A stretch of DNA of 64,000 bases from JBECKS01 sp964557005 (GTDB taxonomy: Bacteria > Pseudomonadota > Gammaproteobacteria > Pseudomonadales > JBECKS01): NCBI GenBank assembly GCA_964557005.1, contig CAZKYI010000008.1, positions 56,289 through 120,288 on the forward strand, read 5' to 3'. Position 1 is the stretch's first letter; the number at the start of each line of letters is the position of its first letter. A model generated the notes under the pieces. It had not been told where the DNA came from, did no database searches, and saw nothing but the letters and a program-made list of their open reading frames with translations. This document shows, in pieces, positions 63,801-64,000 of this stretch. The translations under genes and the position numbers were made by a program.

Positions 63801-63947
63801 TATCATTCTTTTCACCTTAATTGATAACGTAATCGTGAATCATCATAAGTGCCTCCTGGAGCACTAATCGCATTCGTACAAACCCAAGAGTCCATCCGAC
63901 CAACCAACCCAATACCTACTCTCCTATCAGAATAAAGTATGGACTAC

Positions 63948-64000
63948 TGTAGTGGTCAAGTATTTCCGGGCACTAACTTAGGTTGTTCTGCACTGACTGG
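63948..64000. mobile_element. Possible end of an IS3-family element
   Basis: The last 53 bases begin TGTAGTGG and include TTTCCGGGCAC, resembling terminal inverted repeats of some IS3-family elements (TGTAGTGG...TCCGGACAC). No transposase is visible because the window ends here. Confidence 0.35.

Noticed and set aside
1..64000. CRISPR array
   Set aside because: No series of regularly spaced direct repeats was seen; the only multi-copy element has two distant copies.

Overview
The window reads as a chromosomal segment of a Gram-negative gammaproteobacterium. The evidence is the fabA-fabB pair, the lipoprotein BamC, System I cytochrome c maturation (ccmFGHI), and the gene neighbourhood bepA / TusA-like / dapA / bamC, which recurs in Pseudomonas-type genomes. 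The species cannot be named from the sequence. No rRNA, complete tRNA or CRISPR array was found.

Layout. (1) 1-8.6 kb: an envelope machine of two TPR lipoproteins, a further TPR protein cut by the window edge, a small exported protein, ExbB, two ExbD paralogues and a TonB/AgmX-like protein. (2) 8.8-30.1 kb: housekeeping genes. These include a MaoC-type enoyl-CoA hydratase with a PsrA-like operator; a long leftward run TusA-like-dapA-bamC-MBL-uup-lipoprotein-tsaB-uppP-rsmJ; bepA, nadA, a histone-H1-like Lys/Ala protein, hemH, adk, ccmFGHI and fabAB. (3) 31.3-37.5 kb: a copper membrane monooxygenase operon (pmoC, pmoA, pmoB) with three further copper-handling or membrane proteins (a two-Cys anchored protein, a multicopper oxidase, a His-rich cupredoxin). 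No methanol dehydrogenase or hydroxylamine oxidoreductase is present here, so the substrate (methane, a short alkane or alkene, or ammonia) is open; a hydrocarbon is my inference. (4) 37.6-46.1 kb: a surface-polymer cluster built around CDP-glycerol chemistry (TagD-like cytidylyltransferase, two TagF-like transferases, one fused to a GT2 domain), with a sulfotransferase and an odd membrane/kinase-like protein. It is followed by a lipoprotein gene whose start codon runs into an (AT)7 repeat that puts it out of frame. (5) 46.9-50.7 kb: AraC regulator, aldehyde dehydrogenase, thioesterase, DUF1993.

(6) 50.7-64.0 kb is accessory DNA. It holds a plasmid/ICE-type gene pair with an HNH endonuclease. 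Next is a TetR-controlled operon with a 1049-residue fusion of a geranylgeranyl-reductase-like flavoprotein to a complete cytochrome-P450-reductase-like module, plus a SnoaL-like protein and a sulfotransferase. Last come a short Argonaute / TIR-APAZ pair (SPARTA-type defence) and an HTH-ImmA/IrrE protease + PIN-domain pair.

The points most worth following up are the copper monooxygenase operon with its accessory proteins, the flavoprotein-reductase fusion, the SPARTA pair, the slippage-switched lipoprotein, and the ABC-membrane-like/kinase-like fusion in the glycerol-phosphate cluster.
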